A DNA stretch of 64,000 nucleotides from Mercenaria mercenaria. Taxonomy: Eukaryota > Mollusca > Bivalvia > Venerida > Veneridae. Both the position numbers and the translations under genes were made by a program. The stretch spans positions 52,199,001-52,263,000 of the forward strand of contig NC_069363.1 in NCBI RefSeq assembly GCF_021730395.1, in the 5' to 3' direction. Numbering within the stretch: the first letter of the stretch is position 1; every line of letters begins with the position of its first letter. Below, one piece after another: positions 47,207 through 58,599 of this stretch. The notes beneath the pieces were generated by a model that was not told the DNA's origin, did no database searches, and saw nothing but the letters and a program-made list of their open reading frames with translations.

Positions 47207-47722
47207 TACGGTGTTCCGTTTGGAGCATCGAGAATTTATTCCTGATCCCATACCTCGAAAGTCGAAATCAGGAAACTACGATGATGAAAGTCAAAATCAC
47301 GATGGTGAAATTCAACATAAAGGACGGCGAAAACACGAAACAACGATGGTGAAAGTCAAAATCACAATGGTGAAAGCTCATTGTACTTTCACAATCGTAG
47401 TTTCAATTTCTAGTCGAAAGTTGAAAGCATGACCGTAAAAGTCGAAACCACGATAATGAATGTCGAAACTACAATGCTGAAAGTCGAAACTACGATGACG
47501 AAAGCCGAAAGCATGCTGATGAAACACGAAACGAAGGATGGCGAAAACGCAAAATGATATTGCGTTTACATCATCATGGTTTCGTGTTTTCGACTTTTAC
47601 CGTCGTAGTTTTGAGTTTTCACTATCTTGATTTCGACGTTCAACATTGAGCTTTTGTGATTTCGACTTTCGAGATATGGGGTTCAGAAATAAAAATATCG
47701 ATGGTCCAAACGGAACACCGTA
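47207..47722. mobile_element. Inverted-repeat element with GAAAGTCGAAA array, copy 1
   Basis: The ends (TACGGTGTTCCGTTTGG and CCAAACGGAACACCGTA) are inverse and extend about 65 bp inward. GTTTCA flanks both sides (47201-47206 and 47723-47728). The interior is an array of about 15-base variants of GATGGTGAAAGTCGAAACCAC on the left and its inverse on the right. It has no protein of its own. Confidence 0.9.
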
Positions 47723-47806
47723 GTTTCACTGATCATATTTCAATAGTTTAACATTTTCTACCCTAGTATATCGATAGAAGTGTTTAAATAAAAACGAAAG
47801 TATTAG

Positions 47807-48906
47807 AGTTATGGTTGCTGATTTGTTCTTTCGCAGCGACAAAACGACAAACATCGCCCCACCAAATGTGGCCTCGCCAAACGTCGTCCCGCTGAACGTC
47901 ATACCGCCTAAGGTCACCCAACCGAACGTCATTATGGCGCCCATCCAAACGTCGCCCTGCCGAACGTCACCCCGATAAAACGTTGCCCCACCGAATGTCG
48001 CCCCTCCAAACGTCGCCCAGCCGAATATCGCCCTGTCGAACGTCGCCCAACCAAACGTCGACAAGTCTGGATTACCTGTCCCTTAACTGCTACGTAATAA
48101 TAGTACAGGCCGGGAACCAAGCTATACGTCGCCAGGCTGTATGTCGCATCGCAAAACGTCGCCCTGACAATCGTCACCCCGTTGAATGTAGCCTTGCCTA
48201 ACTTCGCCTCGCCGAACGTCGCCCTACAAAACGCCGCACGTTTGACTTTAGGGCCTGAGTTTTGTATGGCACTAACTATGTTATTGAGGAAGTAAAAAAT
48301 GATTTCTGTACGAGAGTTAAGGTTTCCCTCGGACAAGATCTGTCATGACACTTGCCAAACGTCTACACCCAAGTATGGTATTGACCTTTCAAATAGGGAT
48401 CTGGTTTTTGTCCGAACGACAATCCATGTCACTGAGGCAAGCTTAAAGTGATTTTCCGAAGTTAGACAAATTCATAATATGGACAAAAGTAGACGAACGG
48501 ACGGAAGGACGCACGCACGTACACATGCGTATTGCCCTCTATCTTCATTTCATGAAAAATATTTTTTTGTAATTGTTACAAATATTTCATTAATATTAAA
48601 CTCTTACTTACTACCTTTTGTCTCCAATTTAGTTAATACTACCGTGTCATTCTAGAAGGCGAAAAGACGACGTTTGTCAGGGTGGCGTTCAATGGGGAAG
48701 GGGGTGCAAACACCGTTAGTCGGGGCGAAGTTTGTTGGGGCGACGTTCCGATGGGTGCCGTCTGTCGAGGAGACATTTGTCGGGGGCGTTTGGCGGGCGC
48801 CATAACGACGTTTGGCGGTGCGACGTTTGGCGGGACGACGTTCGACTGGGCGACGTTTGCTGCGACAGAACGAAATAACAAAATAACACAAATCAGCAAC
48901 CATAAT
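47807..48906. mobile_element. Inverted-repeat element with mirrored CGTCGCCC arrays, copy 1
   Basis: The ends match as inverses (ATGGTTGCTGATTTG at 47811 and CAAATCAGCAACCAT at 48889). The left interior has variants of CGTCGCCCCGCCAAA every 15 bases (47855-48060 and 48120-48235). The right interior (48660-48860) has the inverse, TTTGGCGGGGCGACG. A unique centre (about 48300-48480) separates them. Because the period is 15, every frame reads as pentapeptides such as GGATF. Confidence 0.88.
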
Positions 48907-49069
48907 CAGTCAATGTAATGAATGTGATACAAATAACTATATACCTATGCATTTACTGTATGAAATGCAGTCTGTTAGTTGCAAAAACAAATACAAAACA
49001 CTGTATTCAATTTTAATCGGATATGGGAAACTATTCAATGGAGTAGTGTCTTGATTAATTCGTAACGTC

Positions 49070-50165
49070 AAGTATGACGTCAAAATGATGTATGGGGTAA
49101 TGTAACAAATTGTCAGTACAAAATTCATGTTCTTTTTGAAATGTGCCCTCAACCAAAATGTTACATGAGCTGCGCTCGATTTTTTGAAAAAAAGGTTAGA
49201 AGTTGTTTACTTAATGGAGTAGAGTGCTTAAAATATTGGTGTACCTTAATACAATGTGAAGAAACACAAGAAAAATAGGGTGAATGTAATAAATGTATAA
49301 AGGGTGAACAAATTATTGCGTATTACTATTTTGTTCACTTTCGGGGAGGGGGATGGGTGGCGTTATTAGAAACAGCAAAACAATATCGAAAACAATAAAT
49401 CGAAAGGGATTGGAAAATGAACACAATATCTTACTAAAGCCTAAGATGAGAAATACGTCTTTAATGTATAGATTTAAAATATTTTAGGAAAAAGGAAATA
49501 AAGTGAAAAGTTCAGGTTTAAAGCATCTTCTCTGTTTTTTAAATCCTCTTTATTTCAAGTAGAAAGCAACGTTTCAATGTGTAAACAGATTCAAGTGTTT
49601 CGAGGTATACAAGTACTTGCATATAAGGACCAAAAGTAATAACAACACTGACATATGACAAAGTAAATTTTGTATTTCAAAGTATATAGTTTATATATGT
49701 CCAAGGAAGAAAACTCCATAGACATAAATATTGCGTATACCAGATTATAACACACAAAAATGATTATATGATGGCTAAGATTCATACTATAGAAGGAAAG
49801 TACATTTGATGTATTTTCAATGACATACTTATTTAACATTAAGCGTTCGGAAATAAAACATTAACGAAATGTGAATTTTAAGGATTTGATAATTAATCAA
49901 TTAAGTGAAAAGAATAATTAAAGCAACTTCTTTCTGGGCTAATTTCAAATACATATATATCATTGCATACTTTGACGTTCACATACTCTGTTACAGTAAC
50001 AATGTTTGTTAGGTTTTCTGGCTTCCTGCCATTACCTTTTATCAAAATTATCCTTTCATATGGTTTTCGTATAGGAATGGTAAGATAACATTTTTGTTAT
50101 TAAACATTTGTATATACTTTGAAAAGTTTGCATGATTTAGTCACAGTTTAGACCATTACTATACA
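49070..50165. repeat. 3' flank of gene E, duplicated
   Basis: Matches 55400-56545 left of F closely and 16210-16620 distantly. It contains a G-rich GGGGAGGGGGATGGGTGG near 49345. No gene recognised. Confidence 0.75.
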
Positions 50166-50169
50166 GTTT

Positions 50170-51596
50170 TTATAGTGGCCGAACTAGTTTATGCCTTAGA
50201 GAAAACAAGTCTTCTAATTCTCTGATTCTGCCTTCAAGTATTAACTGAAACCATTCCGGCACGAACATGTTTACAAATTTCAAAACTGTCTCCATATATC
50301 TTTCATCTTTGAACCATTCCCATTCTATGTCATACAAGAATGTACTCTTTAAAATCATACTAAAAGTAATGTGTTCAGCTCTTTGTGTCATATATTTAAA
50401 ATATATTTTTCTGCCTCATTTCTCCAATCTCTATAGATAGTTCTTTCTATCGTTGTAAAGTTGCAATACATTAATTCACGCAGTTTTGGAACCCTAAGAA
50501 CTATAGATCCTTCCTCTTTCAAACAATCGGATAACAAACGTATGACCTTTGTTTTATAATGACCGAATACTACATTCAGAAGATTTCTGTCTGGTATCAT
50601 ATAATTTGGAAAATGATTATTTTCTAGACAGTATTTAAGGAAAAACAATGATTTTTGTACTAGCTTCAACAATAATTCTGGAGAAAACGAGCTTTCCTGA
50701 TTTGTTTCTACAACCCAGAAAACAACATTTGTTACTATGTAAGAAGTAATATCCTTACAAACAGGTTTCAGTATTTTCTTTGCTATGAGTTTTAACAATA
50801 CATATAATTTAACTTGAACATCGTTTAGAGTTGATATCAATTTCTTTTCTGCAGTAGTGTAGCATATCCGCCATTCCAAAAAATGGCTGTCACTTAATTT
50901 ATCCCCAACAGGCACAGTATAACCTTCCATCTCAGAAATTTCCTGAACTAGATTAATTGATGGCCACGTGTTACGTCTGGTTCTGTCTTTCCATTTCCTT
51001 AAATGTTTTTCCCCAAAACAATATACAGAAGGAACTATATCCTGCTCGCATGAAACCATGATTTCAAACGTTGTAGCAGGACCGTTTTTCGTCACCTTTC
51101 CATTTTTAAAGCCATCATATCTTTTACTGTATAATATTTCTACCCACTTATGAACATAATTACTGAGTACAGCACTAGATATATATGGGCACCCTGTCTG
51201 AGATGTGTACATATATGAAGACTTAAACAAAATATGACTCAAATTATTTTCATCCAAATACACAGGAACTATTTTTGTGTATCCAGGAGGAGAAGTTGCA
51301 TTATCCAGCTCCAGAATATTGAAGTGTCCTTGAGCGCTTGCTTTTTCTACACATATGGTGTCACCAAGTATTATCATTCCATCTAAATCGCTGTCTGATA
51401 ATCCAACACCTTCACCTAAGCTACCCACAAAGACAACTGAATGTGATATTCCTTCCCTAGAATTACATAGAGTTGCTATATTTGACAAATTGTCATAGAC
51501 TTTTGAACGAAAAGACACGGACTCTAGGTGATATCCGAACGTATCAAGTGCTGTATATACCAATCGAGAAATGTCATCATCCGCTTTCCCAGACAT
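50170..51596 (-). CDS. Mab-21/cGAS-like nucleotidyltransferase, copy E, frameshifted near the C terminus
   Basis: The main frame from 51596 encodes 402 residues and ends at 50388. The remaining 73 residues continue in another frame (50391-50170). Alignment with F and C shows one base missing in an A/T-rich run near 50395-50410, so the gene is either recently truncated or hit by a sequencing error. The catalytic signature is intact: Gly-Ser 58-59, Asp-Leu-Asp 70-72, NGPATT 171-176 and candidate third Asp186. The truncated form keeps the catalytic core, WRICYTTAE and NYMIPDRNLL, but loses the C-terminal helices. The start equals that of F. A splice acceptor (TTTTTTCCAG) lies 37 nt upstream, and a matching TATA box and donor further up. 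Confidence 0.82.
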
Positions 51597-52138
51597 TTTC
51601 TATGAATTGTGCTATCTCTGTTTAGTTTATTTCCTGGAAAAAATGTAGATATTTTACTTGAACAGAAAATACTTTAAGATACAGATATTTTTGTTTTCAT
51701 ATTTATTCACTTACTTTGATATTCATGTAGTGTCTTTATTGAACTTCGAGCTAGGTCTATGAAAAACGAAAAGGCTATTGTATTTCCTCTTATTCTAGTA
51801 TTTAATTTCAGACATTTCAAATTTGATTTTGCTATGACGAAAGATTTTGATAAAATATCAATGTAAACAAAGGAATAACTTACCCTTGACTGATTCAGCA
51901 AAAGTATTTCGGCAGTTTACAGCATTGCCTTCGTATATATACATTTGTTTAAGGAAATTATTCGCAGAAAAGCCCTAAGGTATCTTCTCTATCTACTATA
52001 ATTCCTTTTGTTTTGATTATCTGGAAAACTGAAGTGTTGGTTTCATTTATTCAATGAGATGTTTTGTAATTTCTGTTGATGGGAGTTTAAAAGAAATTAC
52101 GTTTTAATGGATGATAAAGTAGGAATTATATTGTTTAC

Positions 52139-52211
52139 CAATCGCAATGGCATGTCTTGGTTTCTCCAAGAATGATGTTTTGTTTAAGTAGCGGTAAATT
52201 ACTGTTTTATA
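52139..52211 (-). promoter_or_regulatory. Predicted promoter and leader exon of copy E
   Basis: TATAAAA on the minus strand at 52205-52211 and the donor GATTG|GTAAAC with exon end at 52139, again 66 bases apart. The acceptor at 51634 would give an intron of about 505 bases. Confidence 0.58.
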
Positions 52212-53411
52212 AATATTATAGTTTAGTTGTTTGGCGATTCTATATATTCTGTACTGATCGGCTTACTTTAGTTGTAGTGGAAAAAATAAAAGAGTTCGTG
52301 TATCAGTTAAGATATAAATACGAGCTGTTTTTTCTTACATATTGTCTTTCTTACACACTGTCTTTGTCATTGAAAAAAGACATACAAGTTACATATTTGT
52401 ACCTAGGCGGCATTTTATAACAGTTTCTTCCTAAGTTCGGCGGGTGAGATAGTAAGACTTGATAGAAAATTCTTCAGCAATAGCTTCTAATAAGTATTGT
52501 AAAATGATTGATACCTCGCACTAGACTTTGAAATTCTCATTTAAATAATGCGGTTTTCTGTAAGTCTCAAGTACAAAGTGTATTTCAACTGTACAAAAGA
52601 ATGCACATGAAACTATTGTCATTACATTAATGGAATTTTGTTGGGTTTGCCAAATATTTCCTGATTTCGCTTCGTGTGTGACTTATTACAGAATCACGTC
52701 ATATAGAACAATTTCCATCAATAAAACTAAATATAACTTTATCACAGGCAGAACAATTTGGATTCGAAGACGCCTCTAGACATATTATATCATATCTTCA
52801 TATGTAATACATCATATCTCAAGCGCGCATTATAACTCAATGTTTTAGTATCTGTTCCTTTAATGTATGAAATACACCGGTTATGTTGAATGCATGTGCG
52901 GAGACCTCGGTTGAGCGGTTCATGAAAACAGGTTTTAACAGTTTTGCCTTTAAATTAGATATCCATTGAACATCCAAACTACATTGGCTAAAGGGACTTT
53001 CATCCAAAAGGCGAGTAACACCCTGTAAGAGGTTACTAGTAAGCTGTACAGGCCGATTGGTTCTTACATATTTAAGACATCTTCCGCAGGGAACTCATCA
53101 AAAGACAAATTATGTAGGTATATAGTTCCAGCCTAGGAATTTAGTAGATCATTACTGGTTTAATGTTTTAAAGTTTTGTTTGATACATTTTGTAATTTGT
53201 CTGCTCCCTGAAATTATTTTTCAGTCTCTTATGTAAATCGTTGAATAGTATTGGTACTGACAAGGTTGTCTGAGGAAAATTATATATATGAGCTATGTAG
53301 TTCTCATCGGCTTTGCAGTTTTGACCAAAGACATTAAAATAGTTTATCACATAGTCTAAGACACCCTAGTAATAGGAGACGTTTCTTTGCTCAAAATATA
53401 AAGGCGTTTCA

Positions 53412-53937
53412 TACGGTGTTCCGTTTGGAGCATCGAGAATGTATTCCTGATCCCATACCTCGAAAGTCGAAATCAGGAAACTACGATGATGAAAGTCAAA
53501 ATCACGATGGTGAAATTCAACATAAAGGACGGCGAAAACACGAAACAACGATGGTGAAAGTCAAAATCACGATGGTGAAAACTCATTGTACTTTCACAAT
53601 TGTAGTTTCGACTCCCAGTCGAAAGTTGAAAGCACGACCGTAAAAGTCGAAACCACGATGATGCAAGTCGAAACTACGATGCTGACAGTCGAAACTACGA
53701 TGACGAAAGTCGAAAGCATGATGATGAAAACACGAAACAAGGATGGTGAAGACGCAAAAAGATATAGCGTTTACATCATCATGGTTTCGTGATTTCGACT
53801 TTTACCGTCGTAGTTTTGAGTTTTCACTATCGTGATTTCGACGCTCATCATCGAGGTTTCGTGATTTTGACTTTCGAGATATGGGGTTCAGGAATAGAAA
53901 TATCGATGGTCAAAACGCAATACTGTAGTTTCACTGG
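53412..53937. mobile_element. Inverted-repeat element with GAAAGTCGAAA array, copy 2
   Basis: The same element as at 47207, flanked by the same GTTTCA (53406-53411 and 53938-53943). The right end has diverged (CAAAACGCAATACTGTA). The identical target shows insertion before the unit was duplicated. Confidence 0.9.
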
Positions 53938-54012
53938 TCATATATCAATAGTTTAACATTTTCTACCCTAGTACATCGATAGAAGTGTTTAAATAAAAAC
54001 GAAAGTATTAGA

Positions 54013-55231
54013 ATTATGGTTGCTGATTCGTTTTTTCGCAGCGACAAAACGACAAACGTCGCCCCACCAAATGTCGCCTCGCCAAACGTCGTCCCGCTGA
54101 ACATCGCACCGCCTAACGTCACCCAACCGAATGTCATTATGACGTCCCTCCAAATATCGCCCCGCCGGACGTCGTCCCGACAAACGTCGTTTCGCAGAAT
54201 GTCGCCCCGCCAAACGTCGCCCCGCCGAACATCACCCAGATAAACGTTGCCCCACCGAATGTCGCCCTGACAAACGTCGCCCAGCCGAATATCGCCCTGC
54301 CGAACGTCGCCCAACCAAACGTCCCCTAGTCTGGATTACCTGCCCCTTAACTGCTGCGTAATATTAGTACATGCCGGGAACCAAGCTAAATGTCGCCAGG
54401 CTGTATGTCGCATTGCAAAACGTCACCCTGACAATCGTCGCTCCATTGAATGTAGCCTTGCCTAACTTCGCCTCGCCGAACGTCGCCCTACAAAACGCCG
54501 CACGCTTGACTTTAGGGCGTGGGTTTTGCATGGCACTAGCTATATTATTGAGGAAGTCAAAAATGATTTCTGTACGAGTGTTAAGGTTTCCCTCGGACAA
54601 GATCTGTCATGACACTTGCCAAACGTCTACACCCAAGTATGGTATTGACCTTTCAAATAGGGATCTGGTTTTTGTTCGAACGACAATCCATGTCACTGAA
54701 GCAAGCTTAAAGCGATTTTCCAAAGTTCGACAAATTCATAATATGGACATATAGTAGACGAACGGACGGAAGGACGCACGGACGGACGCACGCATGTACG
54801 TACACATGCGTATTGCCGTCTATCTACATTTCATGCAAAATATTTTTTGTAATTGTAGGTCGTATATTTGGATGTGTAAGGGTTTGGGGTAAGAGTGGGC
54901 AGTACGCTCTGGTAACACTTCATTAGGGACTTACAAATATTTCATTAATATTAAACTCTTACTTACTACCTTTTGTCTCCAATTTAGTTAATACTACCAT
55001 GTCATTCCAGAAGGCGAAAAGACGACGTCTGTCAGGGCGATGTTCAATGGGGAAGAGGGTGCAAACAGCGTTAGTCGGGCCGAAGTTTGTTGGGGCGACG
55101 TTCCGAGGTGTGCCGTCTGTCAAGGAGACATTTGTCGGGGACGTTTGGCGGGCGCCATAATGACGTTTGGCGGGGCGACGTTTGCTGCGACAGAACGAAA
55201 TAACAAAATAACACAAATCAGCAACCATAAT
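54013..55231. mobile_element. Inverted-repeat element with mirrored CGTCGCCC arrays, copy 2
   Basis: Same ends and centre as 47807-48906. The arrays differ in unit number, and an extra stretch of about 80 bases (TAGGTCGTATATTTGG onward, near 54855-54930) is present in the right half. Confidence 0.88.
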
Positions 55232-56545
55232 CAGTCAATGTAATGAATGTGATACAAATAATTATATACATATGCATTTACTGTATGAAATGCAGTCTGT
55301 TAGTTGCAAACAAATACAAAACACTGTATTCAATTTTCATCGGATATGGGAAACTATTCAATGGATTAGTGTCTTGATTAATTCGTGACGTTAAGTATGA
55401 CGTCAAAATGATGTATGTTGTAAAGTAACAAATTGTCAGTACAAAATTCATGTTCTTTTTGAAATGTGCCCTCAACCAAATTGTTACATGAGCTGCGCTC
55501 GATTTTTTTGAAAAAAGGGTTAGAAGTTGTTTACTTAATAGCGCAGGGTGCTAAATGGCGTTGGTGTACTTTAACACAATGTCGAGAAACACAAGAAATT
55601 TGAATACGGTGAATGTAATAAATGTACAAAGGGTGAACAAATTATTGGGTTTTACTTTTTTGTTCACTTTCGGGGAGGGGGTGGGTGGAGGTACTAGAAA
55701 CAGCAAAACAATATCCAAAACAATAAAACGAAAGGGATTTGAAAATGAGCACAATATCTTACTAAAGCCTGAAATGAGAAATACGTCCTAAATGTGTAGA
55801 ATTAATATTTGAGGAAAAAGGAAATAAAATGAAAACTTGAGATTTAAAGCATCTTCTCTGATTTTTAAATCCTCTTTATTCCAACTGGAATGCAATGTGT
55901 CATTGTGTAAACAGATTTAAGTGATTCGAGGTATACAAGTATTCGTATATAAGGACCAAAAATAATAACAATACTGACATTTAACAAAATAAATTTTGTA
56001 TTACAAGTATATGGTTTAATTTTGTCCAAGGAAGAAAACTCCATAGACATAAACATTGCGCATACCAGATAATAACACACAAAAAATGATTATATGATGT
56101 CTTAAGATTTAAACTATATAAGGAAAGTACATTTGATGTATTTTCAATGACATACTTATTTAACGTTAAGCGTTCGGAAATAAAACATAAACGAACTGTG
56201 AATTTTAAGGATTTGATAATTAAACAATAAAGTGAAAAGAATAATTAAAGCAACTTCTTCATTTGGCTAATTTCAGATACATATATTTCGTTGTATTCTT
56301 TGACGTTCACATACTCTGTTACAGTATACGTAACAATGGAGCCGAATTTAGGTAACGTTTTTGTGGTTTTGGGTTGTTGGTTCGGATGTTTGTTTGTGTT
56401 TTCTGGCTTCCTACCATTACTTTTTATCACAATTATCCTTTCATATGGTTTTCATATAGGAATGGTAAGATTTTTGTAATTAAACATCTGTATCTACTGT
56501 GAAAAGTTTGCACGATTTAGTTACAGTTTAGACCATTACTATACA
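55232..56545. repeat. 3' flank of gene F, duplicated
   Basis: Parallels 48907-50165 almost throughout. It contains the single AACAATGGAGCC (56332-56343) that shows the pre-insertion state of the SINE fragment at 42610. No gene recognised. Confidence 0.75.
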
Positions 56546-56549
56546 GTTT

Positions 56550-57977
56550 TTATAGTGGCCGAACTGCTTCAAGCCTTCGCAAAAACAATTCGTTGATTTC
56601 TCTTATTCTGCCTCCAAGCATTAACTGAAACCATTCCGGCACGAACATGTTTACAAATTTCAAATTTGTCTCCATATATCTTCCATCTTTAAAGAATTCG
56701 TATTCTAAGTCATACAAGAATGTACTCTTTAACATCATACTAAAAGTAATGTGTTCAGCTCTTTGTGTCATACATTTAAACAATCTTTCTTCTACCTCAT
56801 TTCTCCAATCTCTATAGATAGTTCTCTCTATCGATGTCAACTTGCAATACATTAATTCACGCAGTTTTGGAACCCTTACAACTATAGACCCTTCCTCTTT
56901 CAAACAATCGGATAAAAAACGTATGACCTTTGTTTTATAATGACCGAATACTATATTCAGGAGGTTTCTGTCTGGTATCATATAATTTGGAAAATGATTA
57001 TTTTCTAGACAGTATTTAAGGTAAAACAATGATTTTTGTACTAGCTTCAACAACAACTCTGGAGAAAACGAGCTTTCCTGATTTGTTTCTACAACCCAGA
57101 AAACAACATTTTTTACTATGTATGAAGTAATATCCTTACAAACAGGTTTCAATATTTTCTTTCCTATGAGTTTTAACAATACATATAATTTAACTTGAAC
57201 ATCGTTTAGAGTTGATATCAATTTCTTTTCTGCAGTAGTGTAGCATATCCGCCATTCCAAAATTTGACTGTCACTTAATTTATCCCCAACAGGTACAATA
57301 TAACCTTCTTTCTGAGAAATTTCCTGAACTAGATTAATTGATGGCCAAGTATTCAGTCTGGTTCTGTCTTTCCATTTACGTAAATGATCTCCACCGAAAA
57401 CGTATATAGAAGGAACTATATCATGTTCACCTAACGCTTCAATTGTCCTTGTTGTTGCTGGGCCATTGTTCGTCATCTCTGTTTTGTTTAAGCCATCATA
57501 CCGGTTAGTGGATATTTTTTCTACCATCTTGTAAGCAGTTTTACAAAAGACAGCACTAGATATGTATGGACACCCTGTCTGAGATATGTACATATATGAT
57601 GACTTAAACCAAGCATAGCTGTCTTTTTCTTTATCCAAGCTCACAGGAACTATTTTTGTGTATCCAGGAGGAGAAGTTGCATAATCCAGCTCCAGAATAT
57701 TGAAGTGTCTTTGAGCGCTTGCTTTGTCTACACATATGGTGTCACCAATTATTACCATTGTATCTGTATCGCTGTCCGATAATCCAACACCTTCACCTAA
57801 GCTACCCACAAAGACAACTGAATGTGGTATTCCTTCCCTAGAATTACATAAAGTTGCTATATTTGACATATAATCATAGACTTTTGAACGAAAAGACACG
57901 GACTCTAGGTGATACCCGAACGTGTCAAGTGTTGTATATACCAATCGAGAAATGTCTTCATCCGCTTTCCCAGACAT
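56550..57977 (-). CDS. Mab-21/cGAS-like nucleotidyltransferase, copy F
   Basis: A 475-residue intact frame and the reference member of the second subfamily. Gly-Ser 58-59, Asp-Thr-Asp 70-72, NGPATT 171-176 and a likely third carboxylate in EHDIVPS (Asp186) make up the nucleotidyltransferase site. WRICYTTAE (242-250), TLNDVQVKLYVLLK (256-269), SYIVKNVVFWVVE (285-297) and NYMIPDRNLL (331-340) mark the Mab-21/cGAS C-terminal lobe. Segment 140-200 differs most from copy E, while the flanking core is nearly the same, which hints at local diversification or gene conversion. The start is supported by E and A. A splice acceptor (TTATTTTCCAG) leaves a 38-nt leader. The protein is predicted soluble, with no signal peptide or membrane segment. 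Confidence 0.9.
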   Translation of the reverse strand: MSGKADEDISRLVYTTLDTFGYHLESVSFRSKVYDYMSNIATLCNSREGIPHSVVFVGSLGEGVGLSDSDTDTMVIIGDTICVDKASAQRHFNILELDYATSPPGYTKIVPVSLDKEKDSYAWFKSSYMYISQTGCPYISSAVFCKTAYKMVEKISTNRYDGLNKTEMTNNGPATTRTIEALGEHDIVPSIYVFGGDHLRKWKDRTRLNTWPSINLVQEISQKEGYIVPVGDKLSDSQILEWRICYTTAEKKLISTLNDVQVKLYVLLKLIGKKILKPVCKDITSYIVKNVVFWVVETNQESSFSPELLLKLVQKSLFYLKYCLENNHFPNYMIPDRNLLNIVFGHYKTKVIRFLSDCLKEEGSIVVRVPKLRELMYCKLTSIERTIYRDWRNEVEERLFKCMTQRAEHITFSMMLKSTFLYDLEYEFFKDGRYMETNLKFVNMFVPEWFQLMLGGRIREINELFLRRLEAVRPL

Positions 57978-58522
57978 TTTCTGTGAATTGTGCTATCTCT
58001 GTTTAGATTACTTTCCTGGAAAATAAGATTGTAGATATTTTACTTGAAAAGGAAATGCTTTAATATATAAATATATATTATTTTTTTCATTTTTATTCAC
58101 TTCCTTTTATATTCATGTAGTGTTTTTATTGAACTTCGAGCTAGATCTATGAAAACGAAATAGCTATTGTGTTTCATCTTATTCCAGCATTTGATTTATG
58201 ACATTTCAAATGTGAGTTTGCTATGACTAAAGATTTTAATAAGAAATAACAATATAAACAAAGGAAAACTCACCCTTGACTGATTCAGCAAAAGTATTTC
58301 GTCAGTTTACAGCATTGCTTTCATATAATTATATACATATGTTTAAGGACATTATTCGCAGAAAAGCCCTAAGGTTTCTCCTCTATCTACTATGATTCTT
58401 TTTGTTTTGATTATCTTAACAACTGAAGTGTTGGTTTTACTTAACTTAAATTAATGAGATGTTGATGGGAGTTTAAAGGACGTTTCATCTGGTGATGAAG
58501 TAGGACTACGTATGCAGTTTAC

Positions 58523-58595
58523 CAATCGAATTTATATGTCTTGGTTTCTCCAAGAATGATGGTTTGTTTAAGTAGCGGTGAAGTACTGTTTTATA
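58523..58595 (-). promoter_or_regulatory. Predicted promoter and leader exon of copy F
   Basis: The minus strand has TATAAAA at 58589-58595 and the donor GATTG|GTAAAC with exon end at 58523, the same 66-base spacing as C and E. The acceptor at 58016 gives an intron of about 507 bases. Confidence 0.58.
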
Positions 58596-58599
58596 GATA

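Noticed and set aside
47726-48336. Pentapeptide-repeat-like protein frames (also 48639-48918, 53931-54314, 54959-55243)
   Set aside because: Open in several frames and on both strands because of the 15-base array. No start context or conserved ends. Kept only as a finding about the DNA repeat.
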